A program made the position numbers and the translations under genes. 15,534 nt of DNA from Desulfobacula sp. (GTDB lineage Bacteria > Desulfobacterota > Desulfobacteria > Desulfobacterales > Desulfobacteraceae): assembly GCF_021107415.1 (NCBI RefSeq), contig NZ_JAIOSW010000515.1:1-15534 (forward strand), in the 5' to 3' direction. This document shows, in pieces, positions 1 through 7,192 of the stretch. The notes beneath the pieces were generated by a model. It was not told where the DNA came from. It did no database searches and worked only from the letters and a program-made list of their open reading frames with translations. Position 1 is the stretch's first letter. Each line of letters begins with the position of its first letter.

Positions 1-1
1 G

Positions 2-334
2 GACATACTTTTTAATACAAAAAAAAATGAAGATGCAGTCATTGCCACAGGGGGTGGTATTATTACTGCCCCTGAAAACCAGAACTTTATAAAAAAGAAT
101 GGCTTTTGTGTCTGGCTTGATGCAGATCTGAAAACAATTTTACACAGATTTAATAATGATAATAAAACCTGTTTATCCAGACCATCGCTGACAAATAAAG
201 ATCTTTTAAAAGAAACTAAAGAATTAATAAGTTTAAGAAAACCATTATATGAAAAGATCGCCAATATAAGGATTGATGTCAGCTCTCATACACCCGAAGA
301 AATTGTTAATATTATTGACAGGAGATTATCTTAA
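2..334 (+). CDS. aroK: Shikimate kinase, C-terminal 110 residues (5' end outside window)
   Basis: The gene enters from the left edge and only about the last 110 codons are present, so the P-loop is not visible. Shikimate kinase phosphorylates shikimate with ATP, the fifth step of the chorismate pathway, in the cytosol. The visible part has the VIATGGG motif (the Walker-B-like, shikimate-binding glycine turn), then a short SRPSL lid-type segment, then RKPLYEKIANIRID and a closing helix (TPEEIVNIID), in the usual family order. Its TAA stop (332-334) shares one base with the ATG of the downstream aroC, so the two pathway enzymes are translationally coupled. The aroC neighbour supports the call. 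It could instead be the end of a fused enzyme whose N-terminus lies outside the window. The A9 run at 19-27 is in frame and is explained by Lys codons. Confidence 0.85.
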   Translation, partial: DILFNTKKNEDAVIATGGGIITAPENQNFIKKNGFCVWLDADLKTILHRFNNDNKTCLSRPSLTNKDLLKETKELISLRKPLYEKIANIRIDVSSHTPEEIVNIIDRRLS

Positions 335-1389
335 TGTCAGGCAGTAGTTTTGGAAAAGCATTCAATATCACCACCTTTGGAGAATCACACGGTAAGGCAA
401 TCGGTGTTGTGATTCAAGGTTGTCCACCGGGTCTTAAGATTGACAAGGACATCATACAAAAAGCCCTTGATAAAAGAAAGCCGGGCCAGGGGGTATCGGG
501 TACAAAAAGAAAAGAACCGGATCACCCCCTTATTCTATCGGGTACATTTAAAGGGCAGACCACAGGAACTCCCATTATGATTTTGATTGAGAACAAAGAT
601 GCAAAACCAAAATCCTATGACGCTATTGCCTCCCTTTTCAGACCGGGGCATGGTGATTATACCTATCAAGCCAAATATGGCATCAGGGATTACAGGGGCG
701 GCGGAAGGGCCTCTGCACGGGAGACAGCAGCAAGGGTAGCCGCAGGAGCCATTGCTCAACTGGTACTTGACCAGCACAATATCAAAATCAAGAGCTATAC
801 ACTGGAGCTTGGCGGCATCAGGGCTACTCATATTGATGATTTATCTGAAAGAAATAAAAATACTTTGCAATGTCCTGATTTAGAGGCTACCCGCAAAATG
901 GAAAAAAAAATCAAAGAGGTAAAAAAACAAGGGGACTCTTTGGGGGGTATTGTGGAAATTGTCGTATCAAATGTACCGGCCGGTTTAGGAGAACCGGTTT
1001 TTGACAAGCTGGATGCCGATATTGCCAAGGCTTTGATGAGTATCGGGGCTGTCAAAGCTGTTGAAATCGGTGCTGGAACGGGTGTGTCTCAAATGACAGG
1101 TTTTGAGAATAATGACCAGATTTTTCCGGATGGATTTCAAACAAACCATTCAGGGGGCATTCTGGCAGGAATTTCAAACGGGGATGATATTATTGCAAGA
1201 GTTCATGTCAAACCCATACCTTCGATCCTGAAAACTCAACTGACTATCGACGAAAATGGTCATTCAACCCAGATTTCAACCAAAGGCCGCCATGATATCT
1301 GCGCTATTCCAAGAATTAATAAGGTCTGTGAGGCCATGATGGCAATTGTACTCACAGACCATTTGCTGCGGCAAAAAACCTTAATTTGA
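334..1389 (+). CDS. aroC: Chorismate synthase
   Basis: This enzyme converts 5-enolpyruvylshikimate-3-phosphate to chorismate using reduced FMN, the last step of the shikimate pathway. The 351-residue length is normal. The first family signature, GESHGKAIGVVIQGCPPG, starts at residue 16 and contains His19. A second conserved His lies in RPGHGDYTY (His106). The glycine/arginine-rich block RGGGRASARETAARVAAG spans 121-138, and the C-terminal signature GRHDICAIPR lies near 316-325. All the main motifs are intact. An AGGAG box at 320-324 sits nine bases before the ATG, inside the end of the shikimate kinase gene, and the start codon overlaps that gene's stop. The 3' end faces a gene on the other strand only six bases away, with no room for a separate terminator. 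Confidence 0.98.
   Translation: MSGSSFGKAFNITTFGESHGKAIGVVIQGCPPGLKIDKDIIQKALDKRKPGQGVSGTKRKEPDHPLILSGTFKGQTTGTPIMILIENKDAKPKSYDAIASLFRPGHGDYTYQAKYGIRDYRGGGRASARETAARVAAGAIAQLVLDQHNIKIKSYTLELGGIRATHIDDLSERNKNTLQCPDLEATRKMEKKIKEVKKQGDSLGGIVEIVVSNVPAGLGEPVFDKLDADIAKALMSIGAVKAVEIGAGTGVSQMTGFENNDQIFPDGFQTNHSGGILAGISNGDDIIARVHVKPIPSILKTQLTIDENGHSTQISTKGRHDICAIPRINKVCEAMMAIVLTDHLLRQKTLI
1323..1360. repeat. 10-bp perfect inverted repeat in the 3' end of aroC
   Basis: GGTCTGTGAG at 1323-1332 is mirrored exactly by CTCACAGACC at 1351-1360. A smaller GCCA/TGGC stem lies inside the 18-nt loop. The structure is within the coding sequence, about 27 nt before the aroC stop. A T-rich stretch at 1393-1405 follows, but it is too far away for a standard intrinsic terminator. 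It may slow decay or end transcription at this convergent junction, or it may be chance. Confidence 0.4.
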
Positions 1390-1395
1390 CAGTTT

Positions 1396-1710
1396 TTATT
1401 TTTTTACAATATCAGATTCAAGTTTATCTGCAATTTCAAGTGCTGTCGTTAAAGCATCATTAATCATAAATAATTGAATTTTCAAAGTTTTCAATGAAGC
1501 AGGGGTTGCGGAGATCTGCTCCGGACCGGATAAAAGCCTTGCAAGTTCCTTAGATTTTTTTGCAAACTCAGACAATTTTTCACTGAAATTTACAATTTCA
1601 CCTGCCCAATTATCTCGCTCTTCTTTGGAAATATCAATATTTGCATTACCGGTTCCGTTGATAAGATGATCAATCTGATACTCTTTAGGATCTGCAATTA
1701 TTTCATACAT
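1396..1710 (-). CDS. Small helical protein of unknown function (104 aa)
   Basis: I do not recognise this protein. It is acidic to neutral and rich in Glu, Lys, Leu and Ile, with no signal peptide, membrane segment, Cys or metal-binding motif. Two long stretches look helical and possibly coiled-coil (about residues 30-62 and 73-103), joined by a short SGPEQISATPASLK linker. That is consistent with a small cytosolic helical-hairpin protein. It is probably real because an AAGGAG box lies six bases before the ATG and the reading frame is uninterrupted. It sits downstream of the TolC-like gene on the same strand with a 113-nt gap that holds a possible promoter, so it could be co-transcribed or separate. 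No function is proposed. Confidence 0.7.
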   Translation of the reverse strand: MYEIIADPKEYQIDHLINGTGNANIDISKEERDNWAGEIVNFSEKLSEFAKKSKELARLLSGPEQISATPASLKTLKIQLFMINDALTTALEIADKLESDIVKK

Positions 1711-1761
1711 GTGATTCTCCTTTTAAAATGCTTTCATACCAAGTTTAAATGTCATGGTTTA

Positions 1762-1790
1762 AGATTATTTTATCAATTTGTTTAAGTCAA
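1762..1790 (-). promoter_or_regulatory. Possible sigma70 promoter for the 104-aa gene
   Basis: On the minus strand TTGACT (1785-1790) is followed after 17 bases by TAATCT (1762-1767), about 50 nt before the start codon. The -35 box is good and the -10 box is poor. This is a weak prediction. Confidence 0.3.
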
Positions 1791-1823
1791 GCTTTACACA
1801 CCTAAAACATTACGGATTCATTA

Positions 1824-3125
1824 TCAGGCCTGGTTTAAAAAAAACACAATTAAGTCACCTTTTGTGTAAAGAATATTAAGCACAGCAATGTAGTAAGTAT
1901 ATTTGGCATCTGAAATTCTTCTCTGGGCAGTAACCAGCAAAGTGTTTGCGTCCATCATATCAATACTGTTTGCCATACCGTATTTAAACTGCATTTGAAC
2001 CGCATTGTAATTCTCTTTGGCAGATTTCAGCTCATCTTGTAAATTCAATAATGTACTTTTTGCAGTTTGGTAAACCAGAAAGGAAGTCTTTGACTCAAGA
2101 ATGATCTTTTTTTTCTGTAGAACTAATGCATTTACTGTCTTTCTTTGGTCTGCAAGGGCCTGCCTGATTTCGGCTTTTCTTAAACCACCATCATATAAGG
2201 TAAAGACAAGTTCCCCTTTGAGATAAAGGTCTTCGGTATCATATTCTACAGAGGTTGGCGTAAAATCATACTTGATATCTGTCTCTTTGTATCCTGCCTC
2301 AAGTGAAAGTGTGGGCCAATAATCACTTTTTTTGAACTTTACAGTTTTTCTGGCGATTTCAAGATTTTTTTTTGCTTCTTTTATTTCCGTTCTGTTTTTT
2401 AAAGCATAGGTTTGAATATTTTCCAGCGTACTATCATAATTTTCAATACCCTCAATATTTTCTTTTGAAAGATTGAATTCATCCTCAATTTTTACAAGAT
2501 TATGCAAAATGGCCTTGGTTTGCAATACTCTGTTCTCTGCTATTACCTGTTCCGTCAAAGATTTCGACAATTCAGCTTCAGCCCTGTATAAATCGGTTTT
2601 GGTTACATTCCCAACGCTTAGATGCTCTTTTACGGCATCTCTGTGAGTTCCAAGACGTTTGACATCTGATTGTGCGATTTCAAGAAATCTTTGTGCACTT
2701 AATATGTTATAATAGGCCTGGGCAACCTGTAAGAAATACTGAGAACGGATACTTTTAAGGGAAAATTCTTTGCCTTCAATGGTTTTTTTAGTAACATTCA
2801 GAGCAATCAGTTCTTTTCCATTGAGCGTAAAGGACTGTGTCAGCTTGATACCCAGTGTGAGTGTATCGGAAGCAGCAATATTATTATTTTTATACTTCAT
2901 CATATTGCCATAGGTTGTGACTTTGGGTATTAAGACAGATAATGCTCTGGCCTTATCCTGTTGAGCGATATATACATCCTCTTGAGCAATTTTAATGGTC
3001 TCACTATGCTTATTTGCAAGTTGTGTTAATTCATAGAGAGAATAAGTTGTTTGACAAACTGCAGGGATATGGCTGAGAACAATAATGAAGAAGATGAAAA
3101 ATAATTGAACCAACGTTTTATTCAT
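1824..3125 (-). CDS. TolC-family outer membrane efflux protein
   Basis: This is an outer-membrane channel of the OEP/TolC type, which normally docks onto an inner-membrane pump and adaptor to export drugs, metals or proteins. The N-terminus (residues 1-25) is a signal peptide: Lys near the start, a hydrophobic core LVQLFFIFFIIVLSHIPA, and cleavage probably near AVC-Q. The mature part has two long alpha-helical repeats, each about 190 residues, with the usual pattern of Gln/Ala/Asn-rich heptads (for example LANKHSETIKIAQEDVYIAQQDKARA near 33-58, and the second copy beginning near YALKNRTEIKEAKKNLEIARK). The length of 433 is typical. A GGAGG box (minus strand, 3133-3137) precedes the ATG by seven bases. 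No adaptor or pump gene is adjacent, so the export substrate cannot be inferred. Confidence 0.9.
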   Translation of the reverse strand: MNKTLVQLFFIFFIIVLSHIPAVCQTTYSLYELTQLANKHSETIKIAQEDVYIAQQDKARALSVLIPKVTTYGNMMKYKNNNIAASDTLTLGIKLTQSFTLNGKELIALNVTKKTIEGKEFSLKSIRSQYFLQVAQAYYNILSAQRFLEIAQSDVKRLGTHRDAVKEHLSVGNVTKTDLYRAEAELSKSLTEQVIAENRVLQTKAILHNLVKIEDEFNLSKENIEGIENYDSTLENIQTYALKNRTEIKEAKKNLEIARKTVKFKKSDYWPTLSLEAGYKETDIKYDFTPTSVEYDTEDLYLKGELVFTLYDGGLRKAEIRQALADQRKTVNALVLQKKKIILESKTSFLVYQTAKSTLLNLQDELKSAKENYNAVQMQFKYGMANSIDMMDANTLLVTAQRRISDAKYTYYIAVLNILYTKGDLIVFFLNQA

Positions 3126-3166
3126 TTGAAAACCTCCATATAATGAAAATTAAAATACAGTCGACA

Positions 3167-3193
3167 ATATTATCATTTAGTTACCCGCGTCAA
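3167..3193 (-). promoter_or_regulatory. Possible promoter for the TolC-like gene
   Basis: On the minus strand TTGACG (3188-3193) and TAATAT (3167-3172) are separated by 15 bases and lie about 42 nt upstream of the start codon. The spacing is short, so confidence is low. The 216-bp gap 3126-3341 between the divergent TolC-like gene and purC otherwise holds the purC promoter and AT-rich sequence. Confidence 0.3.
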
Positions 3194-3233
3194 GTTTACA
3201 AAATATTAAAATCAAATTATTGGTGATTATTGA

Positions 3234-3242
3234 TGGTATAAT
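3234..3242 (+). promoter_or_regulatory. Extended -10 promoter for the purC operon
   Basis: A perfect TATAAT at 3237-3242 is preceded by TGG at 3234-3236, giving the TGnTATAAT extended -10 form. No good -35 hexamer lies 16-18 bases upstream, which is usual for extended -10 promoters. Transcription would start near 3249, giving a leader of about 93 nt. The leader has only a weak AATATC/GATATT stem (3273-3278 with 3288-3293) and does not resemble a purine riboswitch. Confidence 0.6.
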
Positions 3243-3341
3243 CCCTTTAAATCTTTTTATCAACAATGGATAAATATCGTATTTTGTGATATTAAGCACC
3301 CAAAATAATATTACCAATTAAATTACAATAAGGAGATTGAA

Positions 3342-4229
3342 ATGGGATCAATTCCAAAAACTCAATTTGATGACCTGTCCCTGGTCAGGCAGGGTAAAGT
3401 CAGAGATATATTTGACACGGGAGAATCTCTGTTAATGGTTACCACTGACAGGCTTTCCGCTTTTGATGTTGTCCTGCCGGATATTATCCCTGATAAGGGA
3501 AAAGTTTTAAATCAGATATCCGTATTCTGGTTCAAACAAATGGAAACCATTGTAAAGAATCATATTATCACCACCAATGTAAATGAGTACCCAGAAGATT
3601 TCAAACCGCATTCAGATGCTTTGGACAAACGAAGCATGCTGGTAAAAAAGGCCGAACCGCTTCCCGTTGAATGCATTGTGAGAGGATACATCACAGGTTC
3701 GGGTTGGAGTTCCTATCAAAAAGAAGGCCATGTCTGCGGGATCAAATTACCTGAAGGCTTAAAAGAATCAGAGAAACTTGCGGAACCGCTTTTTACACCT
3801 TCTTCCAAAGCCGAAATCGGTGATCATGATATCAATATCAGCTTTGATGAGGCTGTTAAGTTGGTTGGCAGTGATACGGCGTTAAAATTAAAGGATTTAA
3901 GTCTTGAAATATATAAAAAGGGTGCTGAATATGCTCTTACAAAAGGAATTATTATTGCCGATACCAAATTTGAATTTGGTATGTTAGATGGAGAAATTAT
4001 CCTTATAGATGAAATCCTTACCCCGGATTCATCCAGATTCTGGCCTTTGAAGGAATATGAACCCGGAAAGAGCCAGAACAGCTTTGATAAGCAATATGTC
4101 AGGGACTGGCTCATTGAATCCGGATGGGATAAAAACCCGCCGGGACCCAAACTTCCCCAGGAAGTTATTGATACGGTATCAAAGACATACAAAGAAATAT
4201 ATACACGTTTGACAGGTGTTAATGTCTGA
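3342..4229 (+). CDS. purC: Phosphoribosylaminoimidazole-succinocarboxamide synthase (SAICAR synthase)
   Basis: PurC joins CAIR and aspartate with ATP to give SAICAR, a step of de novo purine synthesis in the cytosol. The N-terminal ATP-grasp-like region begins RQGKVRDIFDTGESLLMVTTDRLSAFD (16-42). The first family signature LPVECIVRGYITGS is at 107-120, and the second, LIDEILTPDSSRFW, is at 221-234. The conserved ADTKFEFG lies at 206-213. At 295 residues it is the long form of the enzyme, like the yeast type (about 300) rather than the E. coli type (about 240). An AGGAG box at 3331-3335 precedes the ATG by six bases. It is the first gene of a five-gene run, and its stop overlaps the next start by eight bases (ATGTCTGA). 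No other pur genes are in the window. Confidence 0.97.
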   Translation: MGSIPKTQFDDLSLVRQGKVRDIFDTGESLLMVTTDRLSAFDVVLPDIIPDKGKVLNQISVFWFKQMETIVKNHIITTNVNEYPEDFKPHSDALDKRSMLVKKAEPLPVECIVRGYITGSGWSSYQKEGHVCGIKLPEGLKESEKLAEPLFTPSSKAEIGDHDINISFDEAVKLVGSDTALKLKDLSLEIYKKGAEYALTKGIIIADTKFEFGMLDGEIILIDEILTPDSSRFWPLKEYEPGKSQNSFDKQYVRDWLIESGWDKNPPGPKLPQEVIDTVSKTYKEIYTRLTGVNV

Positions 4230-5196
4230 TCTTTTGTGCAAAATAAATATTTGTGATATTGATTTAACAGATGAACGATATAAAATTTCATTTTCACAAG
4301 ATGATATAACCTTTCTGGCAAACTCCATCAGGCAGGCAGGCTTGGTTGCCCCTCCGGTCGTCAGGCCCTTGAATAATAAATTTATTATTATTTCAGGTTT
4401 TAACAGGGTCAGGGCCCTAATTTATAATAATCGGATTTACAATAATGAAACAAAAATACTTGTATATAAAACAAGGCCGGATACACCAGACTATTCTTGT
4501 TTTATAAAATCCATAGCAGCACTTGCTTTTCAACGGCCGTTAACTCATGCTGAACTCATAATAAGTATCAGACGACTTTATCAATTTTTGGATAAAAAAG
4601 AGATCGCAAAAAAATCACCTGGTATTTTTAACATAGAACTTAATGCTCGATTTGTAGAGGATTTGTTAGCCATTGGTGTTTTGCCTGATCCGGCTTTGGA
4701 ATTAATCCATCACGGCAATCTGTCTTTCAAGTCTGCTAAAAGAATAGCATCTTATGAAAAAGAGACCATAAAGATTTTTTTAAAGATTTTTTCAAAAATT
4801 AAAGCTTCCAATAACAAACAGCTTGAAATCATACAGCATATAATGGAAATTTCAGCCAGAGATACCATTAAACCGAAAATTTTTTTTAATAATCAAGCCA
4901 TACAAGATATTCTTTTTGCTGAAAATAAAGAGCCGGGATTAAAAACCAAAGAGTTACGCGCCTGGCTCTTTGAGCAGCGGTTTCCAACTATTTTTAATAC
5001 GCATCAAATGATCCGACAAAAAATTACATCCATAAAATTTGGCAACAACATTAAATTTATACCCCCGGAAAATTTTGAAAGTCAAAATTATTCCATCTCT
5101 TTTACTGCCAAAAATTACAGCGAATTTGTGACAAATGTTCAGAATCTCAATAAAGCTATAGAGAATAAGGAACTAAAAGAAATTTTCAACCAATGA
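4222..5196 (+). CDS. ParB-like protein (ParB N-domain plus helix-turn-helix), divergent
   Basis: Residues 7-90 look like the ParB/Srx fold: an ICDIDL strand, SIRQAGLVAPPVVRPL, then IISGFNRVRAL, equivalent to the ParB GERR-x-RA motif with Gly59 and Arg62 kept but Glu replaced by Phe. Residues 95-180 match the ParB central domain, including LAFQRPLTHAE (101-111) and LPDPALELIHHGNLSFKSAKRI (154-175), a helix-turn-helix region. The usual ENxxR box reads LAFQR, so the Glu and Asn linked to CTP hydrolysis are missing. The C-terminal 140 residues are unlike the ParB dimer domain and I do not recognise them. I chose the ATG at 4222 because an AGGTG precedes it; an upstream GTG at 4216 is less likely. 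It overlaps purC by eight bases and the radical SAM gene by four. There is no ParA neighbour, so chromosome partition is unlikely. A DNA-binding or regulatory role with the next gene is inference. Confidence 0.75.
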   Translation: MSDLLCKINICDIDLTDERYKISFSQDDITFLANSIRQAGLVAPPVVRPLNNKFIIISGFNRVRALIYNNRIYNNETKILVYKTRPDTPDYSCFIKSIAALAFQRPLTHAELIISIRRLYQFLDKKEIAKKSPGIFNIELNARFVEDLLAIGVLPDPALELIHHGNLSFKSAKRIASYEKETIKIFLKIFSKIKASNNKQLEIIQHIMEISARDTIKPKIFFNNQAIQDILFAENKEPGLKTKELRAWLFEQRFPTIFNTHQMIRQKITSIKFGNNIKFIPPENFESQNYSISFTAKNYSEFVTNVQNLNKAIENKELKEIFNQ

Positions 5197-6299
5197 AAAT
5201 CGATACTCTTTTTATTGATAAAGCCATTCCTGAGACTGTTGAAATCGACTATCTGATTTCCAGGCTTAAAACAGATCCCCAATGGATAGAAAATTCAAGA
5301 ACAGTCTATGATTTTATCAACTCTGCTGATGATCCCGTCTCAAAGGCCAAAAAGACACTCTATATTACCAAAAACAGGGGAGCTGTCGTCAAGGCTTGCC
5401 CTGGAACCAGTTTTTATACCTGTTGTGATTATACTATTCTCCATACCGGGACATTTTGTACCATGGATTGTTCGTATTGCATTCTTCAGGCCTATTTTCA
5501 TCCACCTGTTTTGCAATATTTTGCAGGGCTTGAAATGCTTGCTCATAATCTTGAGAAAATATTCAGTCAAAATAAAATATTCAGAATCGGAACGGGTGAA
5601 TTTACAGATTCACTTATCTGGGAAAAAATAAGTCCCCAGCCCAAATTTCTTATTGAAACATTTGCAAGGCAAAACAATTGCCTTTTGGAACTCAAAACCA
5701 AAACCATTAATATTGATTCCTTGCTTCCCCTTGATCACAATGGCAAAACCGTTATTGCCTGGTCATTGAACACATCGGATATTATCAGGTCTGAAGAAAA
5801 GGGTACCGCCTCCCTTACAGCCCGTCTTGAAGCGGCCAGGCGTGTCGAGTCAAAGGGATACAGGCTTGCGTTTCATTTTGATCCAATGGTGATCTATCCG
5901 GAATGTGAGATTCAATACAAAAAAGTGATAAAACAGATTTTTGAATATGTACGCCCTGAAAGTATTGTATGGATCAGCATCGGTACTTTTCGGTTCATGC
6001 CTAAATTAAAGCAGATCATTGAAAAACGATTCAAGCATTCAACTATCTGTTATGGAGAGTTTATTCTTGGACTTGATAATAAGATGCGATATTTCAAACC
6101 ATTAAGAATAGAACTTTACAAACAAATTATTTCATGCATAAAAGAATATGCTCCGAATTTGGCAGTATATTTTTGTATGGAAGATGAAGAAGTCTGGGAA
6201 AAATGTATAGGATTTTTTCCTAAAAAAGAAGGGGAACTTGGACATTACTTAGATAAAAGTGCGGTGGCACATTGCAGCTTAAATTCTAATTTTTTATAA
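5193..6299 (+). CDS. Spore photoproduct lyase-like radical SAM protein
   Basis: This 368-residue protein belongs to the SPL branch of radical SAM enzymes. The [4Fe-4S]/SAM motif is C89-TMD-C93-SY-C96 (CxxxCxxC), followed by ILQAYFHPP. Further family landmarks are RIGTGEFTDS (131-140), a WSLNTSDIIRSEEKGTASLTARLEAARR block (190-217), KGYRLAFHFDPM (221-232) and FRFMPKLKQIIEKRF (266-280). True SPL repairs the thymine dimer of spore DNA and uses a cysteine (Cys141 in Bacillus subtilis) plus two tyrosines. By my recalled alignment the cysteine position is Glu136 here, and the second tyrosine after the cluster is Ile97. Extra Cys at 69, 77 and 78 precede the cluster. The ATG overlaps the ParB-like stop (ATGA) and there is no clear ribosome site, which implies translational coupling. 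The organism shows no sign of sporulation, so the substrate is unknown. Confidence 0.8.
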   Translation: MKIDTLFIDKAIPETVEIDYLISRLKTDPQWIENSRTVYDFINSADDPVSKAKKTLYITKNRGAVVKACPGTSFYTCCDYTILHTGTFCTMDCSYCILQAYFHPPVLQYFAGLEMLAHNLEKIFSQNKIFRIGTGEFTDSLIWEKISPQPKFLIETFARQNNCLLELKTKTINIDSLLPLDHNGKTVIAWSLNTSDIIRSEEKGTASLTARLEAARRVESKGYRLAFHFDPMVIYPECEIQYKKVIKQIFEYVRPESIVWISIGTFRFMPKLKQIIEKRFKHSTICYGEFILGLDNKMRYFKPLRIELYKQIISCIKEYAPNLAVYFCMEDEEVWEKCIGFFPKKEGELGHYLDKSAVAHCSLNSNFL

Positions 6300-6307
6300 A
6301 GGGTTTT

Positions 6308-7192
6308 ATGAAAGTTGCCTTAATCGTCAATCCTTACGCGGGTGGGAAAAAGGGCAAAAAACTGCTGCCTTTGATTGAAAGAAAACTTTCATTAAATCGC
6401 ATTGACTATCATACCTATCTATCCCTTTATCATGGACATATCCTCAAAATTACCTCTGGGCTAAAAATAAAAGACTATGACGCCATTATTACCATAGGCG
6501 GAGATGGAACCAATTACCATGTTTTAAACGGTCTTCTGACCCATTTTGCAGCTAAAGAAATCCCACCTCTTGGCATTATTCCTGTGGGTTCAGGAAACTC
6601 CTTTGCCAAAGATTTAAATATCCAACACTATGAGGATGGCATCAAATCAATTGTTGAAAACAATCCAAAATGGATAGATGTCTGCTCTTTTACACAGGCA
6701 GAAAAAAAGTTTTATTTTGTTAACCTGATTGGATTGGGATTTGTCACGGATGTGGCAAAAACAGCTCAAAAATTTAAATGCTTTGGGGATTTTTCTTATA
6801 TTCTCGGTGTTTTCTACAGGACCGCAAAACTTAATTTTCATTACATGGAGCTTGAAATTGATGGAAAAATGATATCCGGGGAAAATTGTTTTGTTGAATT
6901 TTGCAATTCTCGTTTTACCGGAGGGAATATGCTGATGGCCCCTGATGCCATAATAGATGATGGTTACATGGATATTATTGTCGCAGGCAAATTGTCACGA
7001 ACAAGTCTTTTGGCGACCCTGCCAAAAATTTTTAAAGGAACTCATATCGAACATCCTTTGGTAAGGTCTTTCAAGGCCAGGAAAGCCACAATCAAAACAT
7101 TGCCTGAGAAAATCTTATTGCCGGATGGTGAATTATTCGGTGTCACGCCATCAACTATAAATATACATCACAAAATGATAAGGTATCTTTAG
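6308..7192 (+). CDS. Diacylglycerol kinase family (YegS/DgkB-like) lipid kinase
   Basis: This is a soluble or membrane-associated lipid kinase with the DAGK catalytic fold, which phosphorylates a lipid hydroxyl (diacylglycerol or a related lipid) with ATP. The N-terminus ALIVNPYAGGKKG (4-16) is the first nucleotide-binding strand and loop. The core GGDGT is at 64-68, followed by N74-G75, and PVGSGNSFAKDL spans 92-103. The second beta-sandwich domain contains CNSRFTGGNMLMAPDAIIDDGYMDIIV, the region that carries the structural and catalytic acidic residues. The C-terminal LPDGELFG is also typical. The length of 294 is normal. It starts eight bases after the radical SAM gene with an AAAGGG box, and ends immediately before the acyltransferase, so the two probably act in the same lipid pathway, for example phosphatidate supply. 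Confidence 0.92.
   Translation: MKVALIVNPYAGGKKGKKLLPLIERKLSLNRIDYHTYLSLYHGHILKITSGLKIKDYDAIITIGGDGTNYHVLNGLLTHFAAKEIPPLGIIPVGSGNSFAKDLNIQHYEDGIKSIVENNPKWIDVCSFTQAEKKFYFVNLIGLGFVTDVAKTAQKFKCFGDFSYILGVFYRTAKLNFHYMELEIDGKMISGENCFVEFCNSRFTGGNMLMAPDAIIDDGYMDIIVAGKLSRTSLLATLPKIFKGTHIEHPLVRSFKARKATIKTLPEKILLPDGELFGVTPSTINIHHKMIRYL

Noticed and set aside
3249..3341. purC leader considered as a purine riboswitch or attenuator
   Set aside because: There is only one weak 6-bp AT-rich stem, with no conserved three-way junction core and no T-tract terminator.
3961..3982. Near-perfect palindrome (10-bp arms, 2-nt centre) inside purC
   Set aside because: It encodes the conserved DTKFEFG segment of SAICAR synthase, so the protein sequence explains it.
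4372..4389. 18-bp perfect AT palindrome at the start of the ParB-like gene, considered as a self-operator or binding site
   Set aside because: It is made only of A and T within Asn, Lys, Phe and Ile codons in an AT-rich gene, and no second copy was noticed in the window.
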